Assembly: GCA_031269415.1 (NCBI GenBank)
Contig: JAISZF010000184.1
Coordinates: forward strand, 1-15,310
Source of the DNA: Clostridiales bacterium
GTDB lineage: Bacteria > Bacillota > Clostridia > Lachnospirales > WQUN01
Direction: 5' to 3'
DNA length: 15,310 bases
The position numbers were made by a program, and so were the translations under genes. Below the pieces are notes generated by a model. That model was not told the DNA's origin. It saw nothing but the letters and a program-made list of their open reading frames with translations, and made no database searches. This document shows, piece after piece, positions 1 to 6,581 of the stretch (position 1 is its first letter; each line of letters opens with the position of its first letter).

Positions 1-53
1 TAACGTTTTTTTAAAGAAGGTAAATGTTCCTTTTCGCTTTCATCAGCGGATAC

Positions 54-83
54 AAAAAAACCGCACTCACGCGCGGTTTTTTA
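54..83 (-). terminator. Hairpin terminator of the minus-strand envelope operon
   Basis: A 10-bp perfect stem pairs 55-64 (AAAAAACCGC) with 73-82 (GCGGTTTTTT) around an 8-nt loop. On the minus strand it begins right after the stop codon at 84-86 and ends in a run of seven T. This is a textbook intrinsic terminator. The A and T tracts flank both sides, so it could also stop transcription entering from the left on the plus strand. Nothing recognisable is seen in positions 1-53. Confidence 0.85.
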
Positions 84-563
84 TTAGTCCAAATAGGGAA
101 TGGACATGCCTAAAACAGCCATAAACAATAATAACACAAGGTAGATCCCAACCGAAATAGCCCCCATTATCAGCGTTGCCCTGAACATATTCCTGCGGTT
201 TAAATTGCCTTTGTCGCTAAATGCCCAAACAAATGGCAGGATCAAGGATGCGCATGGTATCAGCATTAATAAATAGCATTTCAGCCAATCCTTAACGCTC
301 ATAACAGATGTGTCCATGCCGGTCGTTTGAGGATGCTCATACGTCCAATCATTAGCGCCTCCGCTTGTCGGCGGTCTGTCGGGCGTATAGGGCGCGCGGG
401 GTTCGGGCGGGGTCTGCCAGGGATTATCCGGCTGCCTGCCCTGCCATGGCGGCTGTTCGGGCTGTCTGCCCTGACTTGGCCATGGGGAACCCGGATGGTC
501 CGGATTCGGGCCTCTCTGCGGCTCTCCTGAAGGCGGTTGATTACCGTCGTTGTAATTACTCAT
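84..563 (-). CDS. Proline-rich membrane protein with two C-terminal TM helices
   Basis: Predicted protein of 159 residues. The ATG at 563 is chosen because GGAGGG lies 7 nt upstream; the frame stays open further upstream, but that part overlaps the previous gene and has no such site. Residues 1-75 are hydrophilic and rich in Pro, Gln, Gly and Trp, with a short imperfect repeat (SQGRQPEQP, WQGRQPDNP). Residues about 90-159 hold MSVKDWL, a first hydrophobic helix (LLMLIPCASLILPFVWAF), a short polar turn with NRRN, then a second long hydrophobic helix. This looks like the small clostridial membrane family with a disordered proline-rich N-terminus and a paired-helix tail, often described as DUF4190-like or CD225-like; I cannot settle the family by eye. 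It is the last gene of its operon, 16 nt after the DUF2752 gene and just before the terminator. Function unknown. Confidence 0.75.
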   Translation of the reverse strand: MSNYNDGNQPPSGEPQRGPNPDHPGSPWPSQGRQPEQPPWQGRQPDNPWQTPPEPRAPYTPDRPPTSGGANDWTYEHPQTTGMDTSVMSVKDWLKCYLLMLIPCASLILPFVWAFSDKGNLNRRNMFRATLIMGAISVGIYLVLLLFMAVLGMSIPYLD

Positions 564-579
564 AATATCCCTCCAAAGT

Positions 580-1020
580 TTAAAGTCTGCCCGCGAAGAT
601 ACGCAGAGTAAGCCTGATGACATTGTTACGGTTGAACACCATCGGCTCAATGCCGAAGGAGTGTATAAAACGCCAGCCGAAAACAACGAAGCTCATTATT
701 ACAAGAGTGACTAAATAATAATCCGCGGCTTTTCTCTTATAGAGCGCTAAAACGAGGTACGGCGGTATAAACGGCAGCATGGTATTCATACGAAGGCTGC
801 CCCATAAATCGCCCCGCGACAGAAGCAGGGCCGCCCTAGTCAGTCCGCAGCCGGGGCACGGAAGCCCGATAAAGACCTGCGAAGGGCAGACGTACCCGAA
901 TAAGCGGTTCGCCGCGTAAAAATACGCGGCGATGATCAAAACGGCCACAGCAAGACGAGGATAAAGCCCGGGCGTCTTATTGGGATTCCGCGTTTTTATC
1001 CAGCATTGAATTGATTTCAC
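580..1020 (-). CDS. DUF2752 family membrane protein
   Basis: Predicted 146 residues. The family hallmark is the cysteine motif in GLPCPGCGLTRA (about residues 53-64), flanked by hydrophobic segments: an N-terminal helix (AVAVLIIAAYFYAANRLF), one around MLPFIPPYLVLAL, and one at YLVTLVIMSFVVFG. DUF2752 proteins are small inner-membrane proteins of unknown function; the CPxCG pair could bind metal or act in redox chemistry, but that is inference. The longest reading begins with GTG at 1020 and overlaps the yihY-like gene by 44 nt. The purine run GGGAA directly abuts this start, with no normal spacing, so the start is uncertain. It is followed after 16 nt by the proline-rich membrane protein, and membership of one operon is likely. 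Confidence 0.8.
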   Translation of the reverse strand: MKSIQCWIKTRNPNKTPGLYPRLAVAVLIIAAYFYAANRLFGYVCPSQVFIGLPCPGCGLTRAALLLSRGDLWGSLRMNTMLPFIPPYLVLALYKRKAADYYLVTLVIMSFVVFGWRFIHSFGIEPMVFNRNNVIRLTLRIFAGRL

Positions 1021-1795
1021 TTCCCAATAGCAGGGAAGTGGATATAATGTTCAGCCACATTATTAATATGAACACCCCCGCGATACTGCCGTATACCTTG
1101 GAATACCTGGCGAAATTATTGATATATATATTAAACAGCTCGGAAGACACAACCCACAGCAGCACGGTCACGATCGCGCCCGGCATTACGCTGAGAAGAC
1201 GAGGGTTTCTGCAGTTGGAGAGTTTGTATATCATCATGGTTGTAAACAGCAGAACCCCGGCGCAGATCAGGAAGCCTATCAGCTCGAACATAGGCCCTAC
1301 ATAAGGCGCTGTCGGCATTAAGCTCTCCGCGAAAGCAAAAATCCTGTCATTGAAGATCAACAGCAGCAGCATGGAGGTCAGCGACATCGCAAACATAATA
1401 ACCAGCGCTATACTGATAAGCTGGTTAAGAAAAAAGTTACGGCAGTTTTTATATCCATATGTCTGATTTACGCAGCGTATTACAACAAAAAAACCCGAAG
1501 AGGCGTTATACAGGCTTACCAGCAAACTGGTGGACAGCACCCCGACGCTGGGCGTGTTGATTATCTCGTCGAAGAACACCTCCAGCAGCCGCCCCGCTTC
1601 GGCGGGCATAGCGTCGGACAGCGTTTGCATCCAATAACGGGCGTCCAGGTTCGCGAACCCCAGAAGAGATATTAAAAATATCAGGAACGGGAAAAACGCC
1701 ACCAGCATCTTGTATGTCAATTGGCCGGCCATCGCGAATAAATCGTCTTTGGACGCTTCCTTGGCTATTCGGACAATGAACAGGATTAATCGCAT
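977..1795 (-). CDS. YihY/BrkB (UPF0761) family inner-membrane protein
   Basis: Predicted 272 residues, a normal length for this family. The N-terminus carries the typical AGQLTYKMLVAFFPFLIF segment; five or six hydrophobic helices follow, and the conserved C-terminal part YGSIAGVFILIMWLN is present near residue 237-250. The family was once annotated as ribonuclease BN or virulence factor BrkB. It is now regarded as a polytopic membrane protein without known enzymatic activity, so no RNase role should be inferred. The ATG lies 1 nt after the TGA of the upstream DUF4097 gene (TGATATG arrangement), which suggests translational coupling. The 3' end overlaps the DUF2752 gene by 44 nt. Confidence 0.88.
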   Translation of the reverse strand: MRLILFIVRIAKEASKDDLFAMAGQLTYKMLVAFFPFLIFLISLLGFANLDARYWMQTLSDAMPAEAGRLLEVFFDEIINTPSVGVLSTSLLVSLYNASSGFFVVIRCVNQTYGYKNCRNFFLNQLISIALVIMFAMSLTSMLLLLIFNDRIFAFAESLMPTAPYVGPMFELIGFLICAGVLLFTTMMIYKLSNCRNPRLLSVMPGAIVTVLLWVVSSELFNIYINNFARYSKVYGSIAGVFILIMWLNIISTSLLLGSEINSMLDKNAESQ

Positions 1796-1796
1796 A

Positions 1797-3005
1797 TCAG
1801 TTTATCTGCAGCGTGGCGTTTGAGGTTTCCAGAGCCAGTTTAACCTTTTTGGGGCAGTGGTCAAAATTTATGGACTTAGCTTCCGTAAGAGAGGAACTGT
1901 TAAACAGGTAATTCAGATTGGTCAAACCGACGCGTATCTGCCCCAGCGACGCGTGGGCTTTAACATGGTAGCCCAACTCGGGGTATGTGGGCAGGTTCAG
2001 CGTCAGCTTGCCGTTGCTGGACTCTATGTCCCATAAATAATCGGAAAACGAGGCGTATTGCGACATATTTACGACAATACCCCCGTTGACGCTGGTCAGC
2101 TTCAGGTTCGAGCTGTCGAGATCCAGTACGTCGATCGCGCCGTTAAAATTCTCCACACGCGCGTTCCGCGCCTTTACAATACCGATATTAAGCCTGCCGT
2201 TATTGCATTCCGTTTTTAAAAAATCGGCGGCCAGAGACTGCAGCTTGGTCTGCCCGTTAGAGTTGTTCAGAGACATATTCTCCGCCGACAGTGTTGAAAC
2301 ATCCAATAAACCATTGATTGTGTTCACGGAAATGACGTTGAACATGCTCTCTGGCACATACGCGTCGACAGCAACCTTGTCAAAATCGTCGTCGTCGTAA
2401 TTCAGGAAGTATTTATTGCCCAGACGCATTAACGATAACGGCGCGTTCAGCCGTCTCGGCTTGCAGAAAACAGACGCGGAGATCTTGTCGCCGTTATATC
2501 CGTGAATAAGCACGTCGCCGTTCAGACCCGCGATATTCAGCTCGTTGTATCCGGGCGTCACGAAGAGTTCAAAACGCTTCTCCTGACCGTCGGGGCGCGG
2601 AACGGAAGGCGATGCCGAGCGTCTTGAGTCTTCAATACTTCTGGATATTCTATCGGCAATATCGGCGGTTTTCTCCACTACCGTTTCGCTGAACCTCTGG
2701 AGCTTTGGCTCAAGGTCACGCGCGAACACGTCGAATTTGCGGCTCAAGTCGCCGGCGAAACTGTCCAAACCCGCGGCGGGCCGTGACACCCCTTCATCAT
2801 ATGGTCGGTTATTGGCGTTGCCGGCGTATGACGCGCTTGAGGAGTAGGAACCTGACGACGCGGGCTGCTTCGGCGGGGCTGTGTAAGAATGATATGACGG
2901 CCCGCTGTCTTCCCGCCCGGCCGCCTCCAATAAGCGGCCGGCTTCCTTCGCGCTTATTTTGCCCTCTTCCAGCATCTTTAAAATCATTAACTTTTCATTT
3001 GGCAT
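1797..3005 (-). CDS. SHOCT-like / DUF4097 beta-strand repeat protein (YvlB-like)
   Basis: Predicted 402 residues. Residues 1-30 (EKLMILKMLEEGKISAKEA) form the short helical domain found at the N-terminus of YvlB/LiaX-like proteins. Residues 31-140 are a low-complexity Ser/Ala/Tyr/Pro linker followed by a helical stretch. From about 145 to the end lies a DUF4097 domain: short strands repeating with NG turns (IAGLNGDVLIHGYNGD, NFNGAIDV, SVNGGIVV, SSNGKLTL), which suggests a beta-solenoid. No signal peptide or membrane helix is seen. Relatives in Bacillota sit in cell-envelope stress operons next to membrane proteins, so an envelope-stress role is an inference from family and neighbours. The ATG at 3005 has GGAGGAA upstream. 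It is the first gene of the minus-strand operon. Confidence 0.85.
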   Translation of the reverse strand: MPNEKLMILKMLEEGKISAKEAGRLLEAAGREDSGPSYHSYTAPPKQPASSGSYSSSASYAGNANNRPYDEGVSRPAAGLDSFAGDLSRKFDVFARDLEPKLQRFSETVVEKTADIADRISRSIEDSRRSASPSVPRPDGQEKRFELFVTPGYNELNIAGLNGDVLIHGYNGDKISASVFCKPRRLNAPLSLMRLGNKYFLNYDDDDFDKVAVDAYVPESMFNVISVNTINGLLDVSTLSAENMSLNNSNGQTKLQSLAADFLKTECNNGRLNIGIVKARNARVENFNGAIDVLDLDSSNLKLTSVNGGIVVNMSQYASFSDYLWDIESSNGKLTLNLPTYPELGYHVKAHASLGQIRVGLTNLNYLFNSSSLTEAKSINFDHCPKKVKLALETSNATLQIN

Positions 3006-3119
3006 ACTATTCCTCCGTAAACTTATTTATGTTAATATAGTATATATTACGTGCCCGTAAGAATAAAGTCGTTTTTTTGGCATACAATCCTATATATATT
3101 TATGAGTGAAGGGATAACA
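3006..3119. promoter_or_regulatory. Divergent intergenic region, DUF4097 operon / mntP operon
   Basis: This 114-bp AT-rich gap must hold promoters for both divergent operons. On the minus strand, TATATT-like sequences near 3036-3050 could be a -10 element for the DUF4097 operon, but no good -35 element accompanies them. On the plus strand, TACAAT (about 3083-3088) or the TATATA run (3092-3099) could serve mntP, again without a convincing -35. GAAGGGA just before 3120 is the mntP ribosome binding site. The gap is short for a yybP-ykoY manganese riboswitch and none is recognised. Confidence 0.4.
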
Positions 3120-3683
3120 ATGAATCTTCTCACCGTTTTATTCGCTGCAGTGGGTTTAGCCGCCGACGCTTTCGCGGTATCCGTAGCAAACGGCATCGCG
3201 CTGAAACGCTGCTATAAATTGTATTGTTCCCTTATATTCGGCTTTTATTTTGGACTCTTTCAATTTATTATGCCTATTATAGGGTTTTATCTCGGACAGA
3301 GCTTTACCGATGAATTCGAGGATTTCAGCCACTGGATCGTTTTCGGCCTTCTGGCGCTGATCGGAGTTAAGATGATCTATGAAACCCTGAGCAATCGGGA
3401 AGAGGATGAAACCGTATGCGATACGCGTCAAATCCTGTCTGTTAAAAATATGTGCGTGCTTGCCATAGCCACAAGTATAGACGCTTGCGCGTTAGGCGTG
3501 AGCTTTGCTTTGGTGCGTACCCCGGTACTCGTCCCGTCGATTGTAATAGGCGTGGTGGCGTTCGTCTTCTCCGGCGTCGGGGTCTTCCTGGGCAATAAAT
3601 TAGGCGGGTTCTTTCACAAAAGCGCCGGAATTGTCGGCGGCGTTATACTGATAGGTATCGGTATCAAAATACTGTTGACATAG
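3120..3683 (+). CDS. mntP: Manganese efflux pump MntP
   Basis: Predicted 187 residues, the usual size of MntP (DUF204). It is a polytopic membrane protein exporting Mn(II). The two halves each carry the family motif with a membrane-embedded acidic residue: AADAFAVSVANG (D16) and ATSIDACALGVSFA (D121). About six hydrophobic helices are visible, with a charged cytoplasmic loop (NREEDETVC) in the middle. The ATG at 3120 is preferred over an in-frame ATG at 3051, because GAAGGGA precedes it and the protein then begins exactly at the first helix, as in homologues. It is followed after 10 nt by rimM, so it appears to head the plus-strand operon, an unusual partner for tRNA and ribosome maturation genes. 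Confidence 0.92.
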   Translation: MNLLTVLFAAVGLAADAFAVSVANGIALKRCYKLYCSLIFGFYFGLFQFIMPIIGFYLGQSFTDEFEDFSHWIVFGLLALIGVKMIYETLSNREEDETVCDTRQILSVKNMCVLAIATSIDACALGVSFALVRTPVLVPSIVIGVVAFVFSGVGVFLGNKLGGFFHKSAGIVGGVILIGIGIKILLT

Positions 3684-3693
3684 CGGGGGTTAT

Positions 3694-4197
3694 ATGTTTT
3701 TAATCGGCAAGATACTCAAACCACATGGCATAAAGGGAGAAGTCAAAGTGCTGCCCGCCACAGACGATCCCTCTCGTTTTGAGCTGTTGGATAAAGCTTC
3801 TGTGGAGTTTGAAAATCTCCCCGAACCATTAACGCTTGATATTGAACGCGTCCGGACGAATAATCGGTTCGTAACGCTGAAATTCAAAGGCGTGAACAGC
3901 ATGGACGAGGCCGAGAGACTTCGCGGCGGGCGGATTATTATCGCGGATCAAGACGCCCTGCCGCTGGAGCGGGATGAATATTATGCGCGGGATCTCTACG
4001 AAATGGACGTTGTCACCGATATGGGCGAATATCTGGGAAAGATTGCCGACGTGCTGGAAACCCGCGCTAACGACATATATGTCGTGCGTCCGGTAGAGGG
4101 CAGGGATATTCTGATACCCGCGGTAAAACGGTATATTATATCCGTCGACGTCGGCGCGGGGTTGATGACGGTGGATTTGGCGGAAGGCATGAGATAA
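3694..4197 (+). CDS. rimM: Ribosome maturation factor RimM
   Basis: Predicted 167 residues, normal for the family. RimM binds ribosomal protein S19 and assists late assembly of the 30S head. The N-terminal barrel domain starts with the typical FLIGKILKPHGIKGEVKV and includes TDDPSRF; the C-terminal PRC-barrel is seen from DEYYARDLYEMDVVT onward, including DIYVV and ILIPAVKRYI. GCGGGGG lies just upstream of the ATG. The stop overlaps the trmD start by one base (TAATG), so the two are translationally coupled, as usual for the rimM-trmD pair. Confidence 0.95.
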   Translation: MFLIGKILKPHGIKGEVKVLPATDDPSRFELLDKASVEFENLPEPLTLDIERVRTNNRFVTLKFKGVNSMDEAERLRGGRIIIADQDALPLERDEYYARDLYEMDVVTDMGEYLGKIADVLETRANDIYVVRPVEGRDILIPAVKRYIISVDVGAGLMTVDLAEGMR

Positions 4198-5195
4198 TGG
4201 TTTTTTACGTATTGACGCTGTTTCCCGATATGATAAACGGCGCGCTGAACCACAGCATACTCAAGCGAGCGGCGGCGGACGGCTTTATAGAAGTCCGCTG
4301 CGTGGATATACGAGATTTTTCCACCGGAAAGCATAGGCAGGCGGACGACGCGCCGTACGGCGGCGGCGCCGGAATGGTTATGACGCCGGGGCCGGTTTTT
4401 CATGCTTGCGAGTACGCGCGTAACGCCCTGGGGGCGAACGCGCGGGTTATCTGTCTCTCGCCGCGCGGGCGGCCTTATAATCAGCGCAAGGCTGAGGAAT
4501 TATCCAAACGCGGCGGCTTGATTTTGCTCTGCGGCCACTATGAGGGGATTGATCAGCGCGCGTTGGACGCGGTTAACGCGGAGGAAATTTCCTTGGGCGA
4601 CTTTGTGCTGACAGGCGGCGAACTGGCGGCGTTGGCGGTTATAGACAGTGTTTCGCGTCTTATACCCGGCGTGCTGGGCAAAGACGAGTCTTTTCTGAAC
4701 GAGAGTTTTTCGGACGGGCTGTTGGAGTATCCTCAGTATACGCGTCCGGCTGTGTTTAACGGAATGGAGGTTCCGGCGGAACTGCTGTCCGGCCATCATA
4801 AAAATATCGCGAAATGGCGCAGGCGTCAAAGTCTGCTGAAAACCGCGGAGACGCGCCCCGATCTGCTGGCGGGCGCGGTTTTGACAGAAGAGGATCTGAA
4901 ATTTTTGCGGGAAGGAAAATTCCTTATGAAGGGCATAATAACGGTACTGGGCAATGATCAGATAGGGATTATCGCGAAGGTATGCGGGTTTCTATCAAAC
5001 GAGGGCATTAATATTCTGGATATCTCTCAAACCATTATCCAGGGTTATTTTAATATGATGATGATTGTGGACATCACAGGCAAGATGCGGTGTTTCGATG
5101 AATTAGCCGCTAATCTGAGAACCTTGGGCGACGAAATCGGCGTTCAGATAAAGCTGCAGCACGAAGACATCTTTAACAGTATGCATAGGATATAG
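4197..5195 (+). CDS. trmD: TrmD tRNA (guanine37-N1)-methyltransferase fused to UPF0237 ACT domain
   Basis: Predicted 332 residues; ordinary TrmD is about 230-260. Residues 1-243 are a complete TrmD, the SPOUT enzyme that methylates G37 of tRNA from S-adenosylmethionine: DDAPYGGGAGMVM, LSPRGRP, LCGHYEGIDQR, ISLGDFVLTGGELAALAVID, then GLLEYPQYTRP and SGHHKNIAKWRRRQSL. R154 is present. The residue aligned with the catalytic Asp169 of Haemophilus TrmD is Glu169 (NESF), a conservative change that I believe is common in clostridial TrmD. Residues 244-332 (MKGIITVLGNDQIGIIAKV... to MHRI) are a full-length UPF0237-type ACT domain, normally a separate protein of about 89 residues encoded just upstream of the UPF0210/DUF711 gene. 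DUF711 does follow here, after 7 nt. No stop separates the two parts. The joint retains an internal ATG with a possible ribosome binding site (see separate entry). Confidence 0.9.
   Translation: MVFYVLTLFPDMINGALNHSILKRAAADGFIEVRCVDIRDFSTGKHRQADDAPYGGGAGMVMTPGPVFHACEYARNALGANARVICLSPRGRPYNQRKAEELSKRGGLILLCGHYEGIDQRALDAVNAEEISLGDFVLTGGELAALAVIDSVSRLIPGVLGKDESFLNESFSDGLLEYPQYTRPAVFNGMEVPAELLSGHHKNIAKWRRRQSLLKTAETRPDLLAGAVLTEEDLKFLREGKFLMKGIITVLGNDQIGIIAKVCGFLSNEGINILDISQTIIQGYFNMMMIVDITGKMRCFDELAANLRTLGDEIGVQIKLQHEDIFNSMHRI
4911..4928 (+). promoter_or_regulatory. Internal ribosome binding site and ATG for the ACT domain
   Basis: GAAGG (4911-4915) precedes an in-frame ATG (4926-4928) that is exactly the normal first codon of stand-alone UPF0237 proteins. 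The spacing of 10 nt is acceptable. Independent initiation here would give a free 89-residue ACT protein in addition to the TrmD-ACT fusion. The ATG is followed by A, so a TGA stop lies in the +1 frame across it, the usual ATGA overlap geometry. Confidence 0.5.
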
Positions 5196-5202
5196 GCGGG
5201 AT

Positions 5203-6561
5203 ATGTTAAGCTTTCAGGAAATATCGGAAACCAACCTAATGATCGCGGAGGCGAACCTCGACGTCCGAACCATAACCATGGGCGTCAGTCTGCTGGACTG
5301 CGCCGATACGGATATCGCCGGATTCAACGCGCGTATATACGAAAAGATCACCCGCGCCGCCAAGGATTTAGTTAAGACAGGCGACGACATCGGCAATCAA
5401 TACGGCATTCCCATTGTAAACAAGCGCGTTTCAGTCACGCCGATCGCCATAGCCGCCGCCGGATGCCGCGCGGACAATTATCTGAGCGTGGCGGAAACAC
5501 TGGATCGCGCCGCCGCGGCGGTAGGCGTCAACTTTATCGGCGGTTTTTCTGCGCTGCTGGATAAAGGCAGCACGGAATCCGACAAGGCGCTGGTGCGATC
5601 CATTCCTCGCGCGCTGGCGGAAACAAACAGGGTATGCGCCAGCGTCAGCGTAGGCTCGACGCGCAACGGGATTAATATGAACGCGGTCAGAAAAATGGGC
5701 TATATTATTAAAGAGATGGCGGAACTGACGCGTGACGCCGGTTCTATCGCGTGCGCCAAGTTTGTGGTGTTCTGCAACCCCGTGGAGGACAACCCGTTCA
5801 TGGCAGGGGCTTTTCACGGCGTGGCGGAGCGGGAAAGCGTTATTAATGTAGGCGTCAGCGGGCCGGGAGTCGTGAGGCGCGCGCTCGCGAGCGCGCGGGG
5901 CGTTGATTTTGAAACCCTGTGCGAAACGATAAAACGTACCTCGTTTAAGATAACTCGCGTCGGGCAGTTGGTCGCGCAGGAAGCCTCACGGCGGCTGGGC
6001 GTGCCCTTCGGCAGCATAGATCTCTCACTCGCGCCGACTCCGGCCATGAACGACAGTATCGCCGAGATATTACAGGAGATGGGTTTGGAGCGGCCGGGAG
6101 CGCCGGGCACGACGGCGGCTGTGGCGATCTTGAACGACAATGTAAAAAAAGGCGGCGTTATGGCGTCGTCTTATGTGGGCGGTTTGAGCGGCGCGTTTAT
6201 TCCGGTCAGCGAGGATCACGGCATGATAGAGGCTGTGGAGATCGGCGCGTTAACGCTGGAGAAGCTTGAGGCCATGACCTGCGTTTGTTCCGTGGGCATA
6301 GATATGGCAGCGATCCCGGGCGATACGCCGCCGGAAACCATTTCCGGGATTATAGCCGACGAGGCGGCGATCGGCATGATCAACGGCAAGACGACCGCCG
6401 TACGCATTATACCCGTTATCGGTAAAAACGTCGGCGATACCGTTGAGTTCGGCGGTCTGCTGGGGCGCGCGCCAATCATGCCGGTCAGCAAATTTTCCTG
6501 CGCGGAATTTATTCAGCGCGGAGGCCGCATACCGGGGCCGATACACAGCTTTAAAAATTAA
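5203..6561 (+). CDS. UPF0210 / DUF711 family protein
   Basis: Predicted 452 residues, the family's standard length. Recognisable stretches are ETNLMIAEANLDVRTITMG at the start, NKRVSVTPIAIAAA near residue 70, FIGGFSALLDKG, VNVGVSGPGVV, and SIDLSLAPTPAMNDSIAEIL. The protein is soluble with no signal peptide. Structures of the family are known, but to my knowledge no reaction is firmly established; it is related to glycyl-radical-type barrel folds only by weak evidence. It is almost always encoded next to the UPF0237 ACT protein, which suggests that the pair works together. Here the ACT partner is fused to TrmD 7 nt upstream. A GC-only palindrome lies inside the gene at 5878-5897. Confidence 0.9.
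   Translation: MLSFQEISETNLMIAEANLDVRTITMGVSLLDCADTDIAGFNARIYEKITRAAKDLVKTGDDIGNQYGIPIVNKRVSVTPIAIAAAGCRADNYLSVAETLDRAAAAVGVNFIGGFSALLDKGSTESDKALVRSIPRALAETNRVCASVSVGSTRNGINMNAVRKMGYIIKEMAELTRDAGSIACAKFVVFCNPVEDNPFMAGAFHGVAERESVINVGVSGPGVVRRALASARGVDFETLCETIKRTSFKITRVGQLVAQEASRRLGVPFGSIDLSLAPTPAMNDSIAEILQEMGLERPGAPGTTAAVAILNDNVKKGGVMASSYVGGLSGAFIPVSEDHGMIEAVEIGALTLEKLEAMTCVCSVGIDMAAIPGDTPPETISGIIADEAAIGMINGKTTAVRIIPVIGKNVGDTVEFGGLLGRAPIMPVSKFSCAEFIQRGGRIPGPIHSFKN
5878..5897. repeat. 20-bp perfect GC-rich palindrome inside the DUF711 gene
   Basis: The sequence centred on TCGCGA (5885-5890) is perfectly self-complementary over 20 bp and consists almost entirely of CG steps. It encodes Arg-Ala-Leu-Ala-Ser-Ala-Arg, so codon choice alone could explain it. 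It could fold as a very stable hairpin in mRNA. Confidence 0.6.
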
Positions 6562-6581
6562 CTTGCCTCACGGAGGATTCT

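Noticed and set aside
84..686. Longer 200-residue version of the proline-rich protein
   Set aside because: The first 41 residues overlap the DUF2752 gene, lack the family's composition and have no better ribosome binding site than the ATG at 563.
2705..3040. A 111-codon plus-strand open frame over the DUF4097 gene start
   Set aside because: Composition is Arg/Pro/Ser-rich shadow of the opposite strand and it shows no domain.
3006..3119. Manganese riboswitch (yybP-ykoY) upstream of mntP
   Set aside because: The gap is only 114 bp, must hold promoters for two operons, and no riboswitch core could be recognised.
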